The notes: generated from the sequence alone by a model not told the origin. Counted from the first letter of the stretch, positions 9,132 through 18,842 are shown. The stretch: DNA of 64,000 nt from Treponema sp. (GCA_017548565.1 JAFYZU010000023.1:1-64000), one strand, 5' to 3'. Numbers and translations are program-made.

Positions 9132-9304
9132 AAAACTCGCTCCAAGTTTTCGCGAATTTTTTTAACGCATCTTCGATTATGTAAGAGAACACTAAACAGT
9201 TGCTCCAGGTTTTCGCAACTGTTTTTAACGTGTTTCCAATTATTAGAAAGATGATGCTAAAACAACTGCTCCAGGTATTCGCAGTTGTTTTTTAACGCAT
9301 CTTC
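9121..9304. repeat. Three tandem hairpin units with covarying stems and conserved loop
   Basis: Three units of about 60 bp lie between convergent genes. Each has an inner stem capped by an 11-nt loop of the form TCCARGTWTTC. Unit 1: 9131-9140 pairs with 9152-9161 (one mismatch). Unit 2: AAACAGTTGC 9194-9203 with 9215-9224 (perfect). Unit 3: 9259-9269 with 9281-9291 (perfect). An outer stem is also present: GAAGATGC/GCATCTTC (9121-9128, 9167-9174), GAACAC/GTGTTT in unit 2, GATGC/GCATC in unit 3. Stem sequences differ between units while pairing is kept, and the loop stays nearly fixed. T-runs follow the stems, so they may act as bidirectional terminators, but the covariation suggests a maintained structural element. 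Confidence 0.8.
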
Positions 9305-9312
9305 GATTATTT

Positions 9313-10371
9313 CTATTCTGAGAACCTGATTTCCTGCCATAAGGCATTGTATTTGTCCAGGCCGGTTCCTATGTCTAGTTTTAATTCACAGTTGTTCATC
9401 TGTTCTGCGTCGTACATCGGTGTGTTTGTTGTGAACTGTTTTGCTTCCGGGATTACAAAGCATGGGAAGTTGAAGAAATCAAGGAATTTGGCATAAACTT
9501 CAGGCTTGTGGATGTAATTTATGAATTCGTTTGCAAGCTCCTGATGCTTTGATGTTTTGAGGATACACAGGCTGTCGAGATATGAAGGACCGCCGTTTTC
9601 TGGAATAAAGAAATCGATTGTATCTGCCCATTTTTCTTCCGGAACTTCTGAATAAATAACTTCGGCATAACCCTGACATAACCAGAAATCGCCGCTTGCG
9701 AAAGATTTACCGAAACCTTCAGCATCGAATTTAACAAGATTAGGCTTCCATTTGTTCAAAAGAAGATCCTTTGCCTTTGCAAGTTCATCATCGTTTAAAG
9801 TATTTACGCTGTAGCCAAGATAATTCAATGCATCACCGAAAACTTCACGCATATCGTCCATCATAGTTGCATGATCCTTGAACTGTTTGTCAGCGAAAAT
9901 GTTCCAGGTGCGTTCATAAGAACCTGCAGGAACCTTTGTTTTATTAACTGCAACTCCAGCTGCTCCAAGATAATATGGACCGCAGTATTTGAATTCAGGA
10001 TCATAAGAAGCCATCATATCTTTTAACAGTGGATTAAGCTTTGAATTGTTTGTCATTTTAGACTGATCAAGTTCTGCGAGCATTCCCTGTTCTATCATGA
10101 TCGAACAGAAATCCTGAGAAGGTACTACGATATCGTAACCTTTACCGCCGCCTCCTCTGATTTTGTTATACATTTCTTCGTTCGATGCATAATAGTCAAC
10201 TTTAATTTTGCAGTCGAATTCTTTTTCAAAATCACGGAGAACTGAATCTGGAGTATAGTATGTCCAGTTGTAGATATACAATGTCTTGCCGTCATCTTTA
10301 CATGAAGTAAGACCCATAGTCATAGCACATACAAGTGCTGCAAAAAATACCTTTACAGAAAATTTTTTCAT
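9313..10371 (-). CDS. potD: Spermidine/putrescine-binding lipoprotein PotD
   Basis: 352 residues with a lipoprotein signal (MGLTSC, Cys about 24) followed by the PotD/PotF family opening TLYIYNWTYYTPDSVL and YYASNEEMYNKI. A periplasmic-binding-protein fold covers the mature protein. As the solute receptor it delivers polyamine to the PotBC channel; in spirochaetes it is lipid-anchored. Last gene of potABCD, 85 nt after potC. Whether it prefers spermidine or putrescine cannot be told by eye. Confidence 0.9.
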   Translation of the reverse strand: MKKFSVKVFFAALVCAMTMGLTSCKDDGKTLYIYNWTYYTPDSVLRDFEKEFDCKIKVDYYASNEEMYNKIRGGGGKGYDIVVPSQDFCSIMIEQGMLAELDQSKMTNNSKLNPLLKDMMASYDPEFKYCGPYYLGAAGVAVNKTKVPAGSYERTWNIFADKQFKDHATMMDDMREVFGDALNYLGYSVNTLNDDELAKAKDLLLNKWKPNLVKFDAEGFGKSFASGDFWLCQGYAEVIYSEVPEEKWADTIDFFIPENGGPSYLDSLCILKTSKHQELANEFINYIHKPEVYAKFLDFFNFPCFVIPEAKQFTTNTPMYDAEQMNNCELKLDIGTGLDKYNALWQEIRFSE

Positions 10372-10456
10372 AATTGTAAAAATCCTGTGATATAAAAATA
10401 AAATCCGACAGTATCATTTTAACAAAATGAATCTTACTGTCAGAATTGTTTTATCA

Positions 10457-11329
10457 TTAATGTGCCGCTGCAAATGATTTTAATCCTTTTCTGAGGAAAA
10501 CTGCAATAGTACAGATGATGAGGATTAGCACAAAGGAAAGTGAATTGATTACGGGGCTTACACCGAATCTTATCATTGAATAAACATACAGCGGTAAGGT
10601 TGAACTTCCAGGTCCGCTTACGAGAGATGTTATTACGTAATCTTCAAGTGACATTGTTACACTCATCATAAAACCCGAAATGATTCCCGGCATGATTGCA
10701 GGAATAATAACCTTGAACAGTGTCTGGATTTCATTTGCGCCCAGGTCATGACTTGCTTCTATGATTGAATAATCAAAATCATCTATTCTGGCGGTTACCA
10801 TAAGATAAACGAACGGAAGACAGAAGGTAGCATGAGCAATGAAGATTGTAAATAATCCAAGTGAAAGCTTTATTCCACTGAAGAAGCTTAAAAGTGAAAC
10901 ACCCATGATAACTTCTGGAAGAACCATCGGCAGGAAACTTATTGACTGTATGTATGAGCGTCCGAAAAATTTGTACCAGCTTACACCTATAGATGCGAGG
11001 GTCCCGAGAAGTGTTGCAACAAGCGATGATGTAAAGGCAACGATGAGACTGTTCATCAGTGAACGCCACAACGGACCAGATTCAAAAAAGAGTTGTTCGT
11101 ACCATTTGAAAGAAAACCCGGTAAAGGTCGTATCTTTAGATGAATTGAATGAAAAAAAGATGATTATGAACAGAGGAATAAAAAGGAACAGTAGTGAAAG
11201 GCAGAGCATTGTATTTGAAAAGCTTACGCGTCTGTTGAATTTTTTCCAGGTTCGTTTTGCGTGTCTGTTAGATTCAGATTTTGCCGAAGCCTGATTTTTC
11301 TTTATTATCTGAATTAAAGGATTTTTCAT
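10457..11329 (-). CDS. potC: Polyamine ABC transporter permease PotC
   Basis: 290 residues, about six transmembrane helices, binding-protein-dependent permease. The EAA loop that contacts the ATPase reads EASHDLGANEIQTLFKVIIP (near residue 185). A charged, basic N-terminal extension of about 35 residues precedes the first helix. The start ATG overlaps the potB stop by 4 nt, indicating coupling. It pairs with PotB to form the polyamine channel. Confidence 0.9.
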   Translation of the reverse strand: MKNPLIQIIKKNQASAKSESNRHAKRTWKKFNRRVSFSNTMLCLSLLFLFIPLFIIIFFSFNSSKDTTFTGFSFKWYEQLFFESGPLWRSLMNSLIVAFTSSLVATLLGTLASIGVSWYKFFGRSYIQSISFLPMVLPEVIMGVSLLSFFSGIKLSLGLFTIFIAHATFCLPFVYLMVTARIDDFDYSIIEASHDLGANEIQTLFKVIIPAIMPGIISGFMMSVTMSLEDYVITSLVSGPGSSTLPLYVYSMIRFGVSPVINSLSFVLILIICTIAVFLRKGLKSFAAAH

Positions 11330-12324
11330 AAAGAAGCCTCCTTTGCAGTATTCTGTTTTGTTTCAGGGACTCCGGAATCTTCTTTATTTGAAGTTTTGTT
11401 GAGTTTTGTCTCTTTTTTGTTTGTCCCGAGCATTAAAAGAACGCCTGCCATACTTACAAGAGTAATAATCATACTGAATGATGATGCAAGAGGCCAGTTT
11501 CTGACTTTAGTAACCTGATCTACGATGATGTTTCCGACCATGTAACTTCCTTTGCCGCCGACAAGCTGTGGAACCGTATAGGTACCGAAAATCGGAATGA
11601 AAGTAAATATGATTGCACTTACAATTCCGCTTTTTACACCGGGAATAAGGATTTTTATCATTGACTGAGGTTTTGTTGCTCCTAAATCTCTTGATGCTTC
11701 AATCAAGGTAAAATCAAAGCGGTCTACTGCAGTAAAAATCGGAAGGATCGCATAAGGAAGATACATATAGATGCTTACGAGGATTACTGCAAAATTCGTA
11801 TACATGAATTTATGAGGCGAAAATGCTTTCGGATTTCTGCAGATTATAGTGTTCCAGAAATACGAGATTTTTTCCAGAATTGAATTTAAAATTCCATTGT
11901 CACCGAGAATTGTCATCCACGCAAAAATTCTGATAAGAGAATTCGTGAGGAACGGAACAATTACAAGAATAAGAAGCATAGTCTGATGTCTGCTTCTTGC
12001 CATTGCATATCCGCATGGAAGTGCTATGAGGATTGTGATGAGCGTAGAAACAAAGGTTATCCATAAAGTACGGATGAAAATAAGTCCGTAGGTTTTAGAA
12101 AACATCTGTTTATAGGCATCTAAAGAAAATTGTTTTAAAACGCCACCATATATATCACGTTTCATGAAAGAATAAGAAACAATGATTATAAGCGGAACAA
12201 TAAAAAACAATGAGAACCAGATTCCCATAGGCCATGCATAACCTGGTCCCGGATTTGATTTTTTATGTTTCGCAGAATATGCTTTTGATGCCAGCTTGAG
12301 CTGAGGGCTTTGTCTGTTAGTCAT
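11326..12324 (-). CDS. potB: Polyamine ABC transporter permease PotB
   Basis: 332 residues, about six membrane helices, with the EAA loop EASRDLGATKPQSMIKILIP near residue 215 and IIVSYSFMKRD in the first periplasmic segment. It has a basic N-terminal extension and a Lys/Glu-rich tail of about 30 residues. Starts 8 nt inside potA and overlaps potC by 4 nt. Forms the inner-membrane channel with PotC. Confidence 0.9.
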   Translation of the reverse strand: MTNRQSPQLKLASKAYSAKHKKSNPGPGYAWPMGIWFSLFFIVPLIIIVSYSFMKRDIYGGVLKQFSLDAYKQMFSKTYGLIFIRTLWITFVSTLITILIALPCGYAMARSRHQTMLLILVIVPFLTNSLIRIFAWMTILGDNGILNSILEKISYFWNTIICRNPKAFSPHKFMYTNFAVILVSIYMYLPYAILPIFTAVDRFDFTLIEASRDLGATKPQSMIKILIPGVKSGIVSAIIFTFIPIFGTYTVPQLVGGKGSYMVGNIIVDQVTKVRNWPLASSFSMIITLVSMAGVLLMLGTNKKETKLNKTSNKEDSGVPETKQNTAKEASL

Positions 12325-13495
12325 TAATATCCTCTACAATATATCCGTCTTCTGCAGACCATGAGATATAAACCTGATCTTTCCATGCAATTTCAGGACC
12401 GTCATCAAGATAATTCGTATGCTGCTTGAATACCTTTACTATTGTTCCGTTATCAAGACGGACATAGAATTTTGACTGGAAACCCGTGTAAACAGGTTCT
12501 TCAACAATGCCTTTAAATACATTGATGTCTTTGCGGCCGTGAACATCAGGTTCTTCGAGAGTAATTCTGATTTTTTCAGGACGGATTGTAAATGCAACCT
12601 TTTGTCCTTCATCTGTATGTTCGTAGTCTGTAACAAGAATATTCTTATCTTCTTCTTTTGTTGCCTGAGTATCTCCCTTGAGCTGAGCCTGTAAACCGAG
12701 GCTTGGAGTATTCAGGGTTACCATGTAATCATCTTCTTTCTGCTTGTTGCAGTGAACGACTGTGCTTTCGAAAATATTTGTTTCACCGATAAACTGAGCA
12801 ACAAACTGGGTAGCCGGACTTTCATAAATTTCAAAAGGTGAACCTATCTGAAGCACATGTCCTTTGTTCATTACGGCAATTCTGTCAGAAACTGCAAGAG
12901 CTTCACTCTGATCATGAGTTACATAAATAAATGTAATTCCAATCTGATCATGAAGTCTGTCTAAATCTATCAGAAGGTTTGCCCTTAATTTAGCGTCCAG
13001 TGCAGACAATGGTTCGTCTAAAAGAAGAACTTTAGGTTCGTTTATAAGGGCCCTGGCAATTGCTACACGCTGTTTTTGTCCGCCAGAGAGCTGGTTAGGT
13101 TTTTTATCGATGTGCTGGTCAAGCTGAACAAGATGAACATATTCGCGTACTTTTTTGTCAATTTCATCTTTCGGTAATTTTTTCAGGCGCAGTGGGAAAG
13201 CTACATTTTCGTAAACAGTCATATGTGGAAAAAGCGCATAAGTCTGAAAAACTGTATTTGAAGGTCTTTTATCCGGTGGAAGGGGAATAATATCCTTGTC
13301 ATCAAAAAGAACGGCTCCTTCATCAGGAAATTCGAATCCTGCAATAATACGAAGAAGGGTTGTTTTTCCACAGCCGGATGGTCCTAAAAGAGAGAAAAAT
13401 TCTCCCGGATTAATAGTGAAATTGATGTCATCCAGGGCAACAAAGTCACCGAATTTTTTGGATACATGATCAATGGTAACCTGACTTCCTTTCAC
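12317..13495 (-). CDS. potA: Polyamine ABC transporter ATPase PotA
   Basis: 392 residues starting at GTG, with GAGGTG about 8 nt upstream as RBS. ABC ATPase motifs: GPSGCGKTT (Walker A), LSGGQKQR (signature), VLLLDEPLSALD (Walker B) and YVTHDQSEA (H-loop). A C-terminal TOBE-type regulatory region (about 240-392) holds FTIRPEKIRI. It powers polyamine import. First gene of potABCD; a TTGACA on the minus strand lies about 75 nt upstream. Confidence 0.92.
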   Translation of the reverse strand: MKGSQVTIDHVSKKFGDFVALDDINFTINPGEFFSLLGPSGCGKTTLLRIIAGFEFPDEGAVLFDDKDIIPLPPDKRPSNTVFQTYALFPHMTVYENVAFPLRLKKLPKDEIDKKVREYVHLVQLDQHIDKKPNQLSGGQKQRVAIARALINEPKVLLLDEPLSALDAKLRANLLIDLDRLHDQIGITFIYVTHDQSEALAVSDRIAVMNKGHVLQIGSPFEIYESPATQFVAQFIGETNIFESTVVHCNKQKEDDYMVTLNTPSLGLQAQLKGDTQATKEEDKNILVTDYEHTDEGQKVAFTIRPEKIRITLEEPDVHGRKDINVFKGIVEEPVYTGFQSKFYVRLDNGTIVKVFKQHTNYLDDGPEIAWKDQVYISWSAEDGYIVEDIND

Positions 13496-13543
13496 TCAAG
13501 CACCTCAATAAAAATATGATATTTGCATAAACGCACTATTCAT

Positions 13544-13572
13544 AAAATGATACATAACACGCTTTATGTCAA
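13544..13572 (-). promoter_or_regulatory. Candidate potABCD promoter
   Basis: On the minus strand TTGACA (13567-13572) is followed after 17 nt by a weak -10 (CATTTT, 13544-13549). The -35 is perfect and the -10 poor, so the promoter may need an activator, or the true -10 differs. Confidence 0.4.
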
Positions 13573-13644
13573 TAAAAAAAATAGTTTTTTTAGAAATTTA
13601 TTCCGATATTATAAGAGTAATATTCTATTTAAATGAGATGATTT

Positions 13645-15843
13645 ATGGAAAAAGAACTTGATTACGGAAGATTCATTTACGCTCATAAGGATAAGCCGAA
13701 AGAAGAAGAAAAAATTCCAGAAAAAGAAGAAAAACTATCTGAAGAAGAAAAAAAAATTGAACCTGAAAAAAGACAGAAAAAGTTCAGGATACGTGTAAAA
13801 CGTCCTATAAGCGTCAAAATGCTTGGTATTTTTATTCCTCTTATAATCATTTCAATGGGATTTATAACTGCCTTTGTTTCCATCACCAGTAAAAGAGATA
13901 CTACGACAAACACGTATTACAACGTATATACAATCAACAAGCGCACGGCATCGGATTGTACAAATAAATTCCTTGCCCTTGAGACAACTGTCAATTCCTT
14001 TTATGATCAGATTCAGATTATAGAGGATGAAACCCTTCTTAAGGATCGTGAATCAGTTTTTTTTGAGCGGAACAATGATATTGCGGCTATTTATTTTACA
14101 ACCTCAGGAAGACGCTTTTTTAACAACGAGTTTTTTGTAACAAACGAAATATCATCTTTTAATATAGAGAATTATGCGGCACATTACGAAGAGCTTATAC
14201 AAAAAGCACAAAACGGAATCCTTCAGTTTGAAAATGCAAGTCCTTCGTTTAATAATCCCATGCTTTCGGTATTCATGCCGGTAGAAAGCAGTGAAAATGA
14301 GATTGCTATTGTACTTCTTTCTTCGAGGACGCTGTTCGATACACTTGCAGAAGATAAGATCAATTCTACATATCTGATCAATTCAAACGGAAATGTACTT
14401 GTTCATAATAATATTGAATACATGCTTTCTTCAAAAAATGTGAGCAGTCTTCCTGTTTTTAAATTGCTTGCAGATAATAAAAAGGACAAAACCTCGTATA
14501 CAAGCTATCTTTCGCCGGAAAATAAAGAATTCATCTGCAGTTATACGACGCTTTCAATCGGAAGCTGTTCGGTAATAACTGAAGTTGACAGTGATTTTGT
14601 AATGCAGGGAATTCATAAAACAACGATGACAAACATTTATTTTACAGGTGCAGTCATCGCTCTTACAATTTTATTCATCTGGATTTTCTCTCAATCTCTC
14701 GCACGTCCTTTACATAATCTTACTGAAGTTACACAGCTTATTAAAAACGGAGATTTCAGTCCCTCTCTTTTAGAGGAGATGGACCGCAGAAGAAAGGATG
14801 AAATAGGTGTATTAATAGAAAGCACGAGAGATGAAACGCAGATGCTCAACACCTTCACAAAACTCACAAATCGTGGAGTTACAAATGCAATCGTTAAAAA
14901 TCAGATAGATTTTGAACCTCACCTGAAGGATGTTACTATTTTTTTCAGTGATATCCGTGGTTTTACAGCAGTTTCCGACAGCTTCAATAAAAAATATGGT
15001 GAAACTTCGGCAGCACAGATAATCGGCTTTCTGAATGATTATATGTCGCGCATGGTCAACTGCATTACGCTTGCAGGCGGAACTGTTGATAAATTTGAAG
15101 GCGATGCGATTATGGCGGCATGGGGTGTACTTCGTGATGATAGTCTTGATTTTGAGCTTTTACCGGAAGATGATGAAAATAAAAAAGCTGCTGTTGAAAA
15201 TCACCAAAAAAATGTTCTTGAAGATGCACTTGGTTCCATAAAGGCAGCTGTTGCAATGCGTTATTCACTTATGGAATATAATCTTCTTGCAGATAGAATC
15301 CAGGAAGAAAACGGAACACTCAGACCTCATATAAAAATCGGATGTGGAATTAATTCGGGCAGAGTTACAGTCGGTTTTATGGGTTCTCAGGATAAAATGG
15401 AATTTACATCAATCGGTGATGCAGTAAATCTTGCCAGCAGGACAGAAAGCTCAAACAAGCTTTGCGGAACCGATATGCTTATTACCGAAAGCACATATAA
15501 TCTTCTGAAAGAAAAATATATCCGCTGCGAAAGTAATGATTACAAAATTGATGATGAATATAAGGCAGACGAAATAATCGTTGAACAGATTCCGGTAACT
15601 TTTGAAGTAAAAGGAAAGGGTAAACAGCATTTTTATGCAGTCGTAAATATGCCTTCTTTTGATGTTGAAGCATTTTTTAGAAAAGGAAATCCATCGTTTA
15701 CCGCAGATCCTCAGTGTCTGAAGGCGGCAGGACCTGAAGGACCGGGAAACCTTAAAGAGCTTCGACAACTGCTTGGAATAGAGGAACCGGATTTTACAGG
15801 AGTCAATCTTGACAAAGAAGAAGATAAAGTTTCTGTTAATTGA
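13645..15843 (+). CDS. Membrane-bound class III adenylate cyclase with extracytoplasmic sensor and HAMP
   Basis: 732 residues. A Lys/Glu-rich cytoplasmic tail (1-50) leads to TM1 (about 57-80), an extracytoplasmic sensor region (about 81-328, Cache-like by position), TM2 (about 331-352), a HAMP segment (about 352-405) and a class III cyclase domain (about 425-660). FFSDIRGFT and FEGDAIMAAWG supply the two metal-binding Asp. KMEFTSIGDAVN has the Lys/Thr pair expected for ATP selection in class IIIb enzymes. It makes cAMP in response to an unknown external signal. The downstream FecR-like gene starts inside its 3' end. Confidence 0.85.
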   Translation: MEKELDYGRFIYAHKDKPKEEEKIPEKEEKLSEEEKKIEPEKRQKKFRIRVKRPISVKMLGIFIPLIIISMGFITAFVSITSKRDTTTNTYYNVYTINKRTASDCTNKFLALETTVNSFYDQIQIIEDETLLKDRESVFFERNNDIAAIYFTTSGRRFFNNEFFVTNEISSFNIENYAAHYEELIQKAQNGILQFENASPSFNNPMLSVFMPVESSENEIAIVLLSSRTLFDTLAEDKINSTYLINSNGNVLVHNNIEYMLSSKNVSSLPVFKLLADNKKDKTSYTSYLSPENKEFICSYTTLSIGSCSVITEVDSDFVMQGIHKTTMTNIYFTGAVIALTILFIWIFSQSLARPLHNLTEVTQLIKNGDFSPSLLEEMDRRRKDEIGVLIESTRDETQMLNTFTKLTNRGVTNAIVKNQIDFEPHLKDVTIFFSDIRGFTAVSDSFNKKYGETSAAQIIGFLNDYMSRMVNCITLAGGTVDKFEGDAIMAAWGVLRDDSLDFELLPEDDENKKAAVENHQKNVLEDALGSIKAAVAMRYSLMEYNLLADRIQEENGTLRPHIKIGCGINSGRVTVGFMGSQDKMEFTSIGDAVNLASRTESSNKLCGTDMLITESTYNLLKEKYIRCESNDYKIDDEYKADEIIVEQIPVTFEVKGKGKQHFYAVVNMPSFDVEAFFRKGNPSFTADPQCLKAAGPEGPGNLKELRQLLGIEEPDFTGVNLDKEEDKVSVN

Positions 15844-18004
15844 TCTCTTTGTTTCAATTCTTTATCTTTCGGTCTGCGCATTTTTCGGATATTTATGCTA
15901 TAAGGAAATTGACAGAAGGACAGAAGGCAGAACAGAGATTGCTTTAATAAAATATAAATATCACATTGCGCAGAGAAAGGTTATTGACTCTGTCGTATGG
16001 GAAATGCTCAGGCAGAATTCTCCTCTCTATAATAACGATATGGTCCTTACATCAGAAGATTCAAGCGCACTCATTACCTATAAAAATCGTGATACTGTCA
16101 TCCAGCTTTTTGATAATGCCATGGTGCAGATCTTTGAAGAAGCTAAAGTTCTTGTAATGAAAGGTGATGTTGAAATTGAAACTGATTCAGAAGAAATGCT
16201 TGTTCAGACTCCTGATGGTGGATTGATTGTTGTAGAAAAGGAATCAAAACTTTCTTCTCAGGTAGATCCTTCGGGAAGACTTTATTTCGTAGTTTTAAAA
16301 GGAGAGGCTGCTGTTGTTGATGGTGACTGGAAAGTAAGCATAAAAAGTGACGGTGAAGCAGGTGCATTTTATTCTCATGGAGAATGGATTGAAATGCCTG
16401 TTAGGGTAACATCAATCTCGAACAATTACAGACTTTTTACTTTTAACGACAAGCTTATGGATGTTTATCTGAAATGGAATTGTTCCAGTGACGCTCAAAA
16501 TAAAAAAATCTTTGTTGAAACTTCATCCGACAAGAATTTTACGAAGGATGTACAGTTATACGATGATATCACCGGTGATTTTAAAGTGCTTAAAGTACCG
16601 GTCGGAAAAACTTACTGGAAGGTTTATGCAGAAGGCTACAAAAATTATTGTTCACAGGGAATCATATCTCTCGTAAAACTTGACAGGCCGTCTTTAAAAG
16701 CGCCTTATGATGAAAGTGTATTTTATGAAACTGCAGAACTTCCTGTAATTGATTTTTCATGGACAGAAGCAGACAAAGCAGATTTTTATAAAATACAGAT
16801 AAGCGGTGACAGAGATTTTGTTTCCATCCTTTATGAAAAAGATCTTTATTCTCAGAATTTCAGCATTAATTATTTTGTAGAAGGAAAATATTACTGGAGA
16901 GTTGTTCCATATTATGGTGTAAATGACATCGGATTTTCACCGTCTGATGAAGTAAAAAGCTTCAGCGTAATAAAAAAGATCGAAAGCTCTGTTCCTGAGC
17001 TTGAACTGGAGCCGGTAATAGATATAAATGAAGCAGAAAAAGATAACGACAGACTTTTATTTCCGCCGGATAATTATATTGTAGAAAGCACAAGATTGAA
17101 GAAGCTTACTTTTAGATGGAAACTTTCAAAGCAGAATAAAGCTGCCAGGATAATTGTTCAGTTTGCCGAAGATAAAAATTTTGATTTTATTTTGAAGCAG
17201 ATTGAAACATCTTCAGACAGTGTAAATGTCGATAATCTTCCTGGTTATACAGTTTACTGGAGGATTTGTGTTTTAACGGAGGATGGAGAAAAGCATTATA
17301 CAGATGCCTATACACTTAATATAAAATACACAAATGTAAGGAATAAAACAGAAGATACGCCTGTAACGAGGGATGAAGAAAAATCAATTGATAAAGCTGA
17401 CCAGATTGAAAAGAAAACGGAAAAACCTGTAATTGAAAAGAAAAAGGTTACCGTCATAAAGAAAAAAGAACAAAAGAAGCTTGTAATAGAAGAAGAAAAG
17501 AAGGAAATAAAGAAGGAAGAAAAGAAAGTTGAACAGGGGGGACAGGGGGGACAACCCTCGCTGGTTGAAACACCGCAGAGTGAACCAAAAGTGGAACAGG
17601 GGGAACAGCCCTCAAAAACAGAACCACAGATTTCCATTGCAGAAATTTCTGTTCCTGTTTTGAAAACACCTCAGGAATCCTTTGTTATCGACAATGTTTA
17701 CCTTAAAGAAAACAAATCAATTGTTTTTTCATGGGAAGAGGATAAAAATGTCCGGGATTATAAAATCATTATTTATAAAAAGAATGAAAATGAATTGAAG
17801 CAGGTGTTTGAAAGTAACATCGGCTCTGTTTCAGAGTTTAAATTTACGAAGCTTAATGTCCTTGACCTTGGTGATTTTGAATGGCATCTTATTGCTTACG
17901 GTGAACAGAATCAGATGAAGGAAAGTACAGGCTCTTTTAAAATAGAAATTGTCGTTCCTTCGAAGGTTAAGACTAAAAAACCGGGTAAACAGTATGGAGA
18001 ATAA
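15809..18004 (+). CDS. FecR-like membrane protein with Fn3-like repeats
   Basis: 731 residues from a TTG at 15809, supported by AGGAG at 15798-15802; it overlaps the cyclase gene by 35 nt. One N-terminal transmembrane helix (about 9-28) places the rest outside the cytoplasm. Residues about 60-190 resemble a FecR/LysM-associated beta domain (SALITYKNRDT, VQTPDGGLIVVEKESK). Then come about three fibronectin-III-like modules with recurrent YW(K/R)V strands, a Lys/Glu low-complexity linker (about 515-600) with EQGGQGGQ, and a last Fn3-like module. No catalytic motif. Inferred: an envelope scaffold or signalling partner of the adjacent cyclase. Confidence 0.7.
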   Translation: MTKKKIKFLLIDLFVSILYLSVCAFFGYLCYKEIDRRTEGRTEIALIKYKYHIAQRKVIDSVVWEMLRQNSPLYNNDMVLTSEDSSALITYKNRDTVIQLFDNAMVQIFEEAKVLVMKGDVEIETDSEEMLVQTPDGGLIVVEKESKLSSQVDPSGRLYFVVLKGEAAVVDGDWKVSIKSDGEAGAFYSHGEWIEMPVRVTSISNNYRLFTFNDKLMDVYLKWNCSSDAQNKKIFVETSSDKNFTKDVQLYDDITGDFKVLKVPVGKTYWKVYAEGYKNYCSQGIISLVKLDRPSLKAPYDESVFYETAELPVIDFSWTEADKADFYKIQISGDRDFVSILYEKDLYSQNFSINYFVEGKYYWRVVPYYGVNDIGFSPSDEVKSFSVIKKIESSVPELELEPVIDINEAEKDNDRLLFPPDNYIVESTRLKKLTFRWKLSKQNKAARIIVQFAEDKNFDFILKQIETSSDSVNVDNLPGYTVYWRICVLTEDGEKHYTDAYTLNIKYTNVRNKTEDTPVTRDEEKSIDKADQIEKKTEKPVIEKKKVTVIKKKEQKKLVIEEEKKEIKKEEKKVEQGGQGGQPSLVETPQSEPKVEQGEQPSKTEPQISIAEISVPVLKTPQESFVIDNVYLKENKSIVFSWEEDKNVRDYKIIIYKKNENELKQVFESNIGSVSEFKFTKLNVLDLGDFEWHLIAYGEQNQMKESTGSFKIEIVVPSKVKTKKPGKQYGE

Positions 18005-18842
18005 AAATAAAATAATCATTTTAAGCTTTCTGTTTTTCGTTTTATCATCATCTGTATTTGGTCAGACTAAAGCACCAAAAAAATATGTTCAGAAGGTTGA
18101 GTGGGATGAGTGTGAAGGAGCAGAGGCTTATAAAGTCGAGATTTATTCAAAGGATACGAAAGAAAGTCTTTTTTTTGAAACGGAAGATACTTTCGTTGAA
18201 TTTTCAATGCCTGCCGGCCCATATAAATTCCGTGTCACAGCCTATGATATTCTTGGTCGCGAGGCTTCCGTAAGCAGCTGGAAAAATTTTAAAATCGTAA
18301 AAATCAAAAGGGAAGAAGATTATCTGAATTTTTACATTTCAATGGGCTGTGGCGGTGAATTCTACCTGTATGACGGAAAAATGAGATATTATAATGGCAA
18401 TGAATGCGCTTTTTCTCCGCATTGTGAAATCACATCGCTTTTTGCAGATTTACAGAATGTCAGAATGGGAATAAACTGTTTTTTTGCAGGATCAATTCTT
18501 TCGATGGAAGACAGTAATCAGAGTGTCGTAATTCCGAATGCAGTAGTAACCCTTGATTATATGGTTCAGATTCCGCTTGTGGACGATAAATTGTTTTTAA
18601 GGGCCGATGCTGGGGCGGGTGTTTATTTAATGCAGTTTGCAAAATTCAAATCTACTGTTGCAGGAGAGGGAAAACCTCTTGAATATTCGTGCAGCTTTGC
18701 GTTAAAGGCAGGTGTTGATTTAGTCTGGCAGCCGTTCCGTCCGTTTGATATAAAAACAGGATGCAATTATGTTCATGCATTCATAAAAGACATGCCTACA
18801 GGTATTATTATTCCGAATATTGAACTTGGCTGGCGATTTTAA
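17994..18842 (+). CDS. Exported Fn3-like / outer-membrane beta-barrel-like protein
   Basis: Taken from the ATG at 17994 (MENKNKIIIL), which starts a signal peptide ending at VFGQ; an upstream in-frame start at 17949 would bury the signal. 282 residues. Residues about 25-105 form one Fn3-like module (YKVEIYSKDT, YKFRVTAYD). The remaining 175 residues alternate Gly and aromatic strands and end in ELGWRF, with the terminal aromatic typical of an outer-membrane barrel. Its start lies within the end of the FecR-like gene, so the two are coupled and may link periplasm and outer membrane. Confidence 0.65.
   Translation: MENKNKIIILSFLFFVLSSSVFGQTKAPKKYVQKVEWDECEGAEAYKVEIYSKDTKESLFFETEDTFVEFSMPAGPYKFRVTAYDILGREASVSSWKNFKIVKIKREEDYLNFYISMGCGGEFYLYDGKMRYYNGNECAFSPHCEITSLFADLQNVRMGINCFFAGSILSMEDSNQSVVIPNAVVTLDYMVQIPLVDDKLFLRADAGAGVYLMQFAKFKSTVAGEGKPLEYSCSFALKAGVDLVWQPFRPFDIKTGCNYVHAFIKDMPTGIIIPNIELGWRF

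Noticed and set aside
9121-9304. CRISPR-like array
   Set aside because: Only three units, each itself a hairpin with no unique spacer between repeats, and no cas genes nearby.
10839-11294. A 151-codon open frame on the plus strand antisense to potC
   Set aside because: It is a mirror of a well-supported permease gene, lacks an RBS and has no recognisable sequence.
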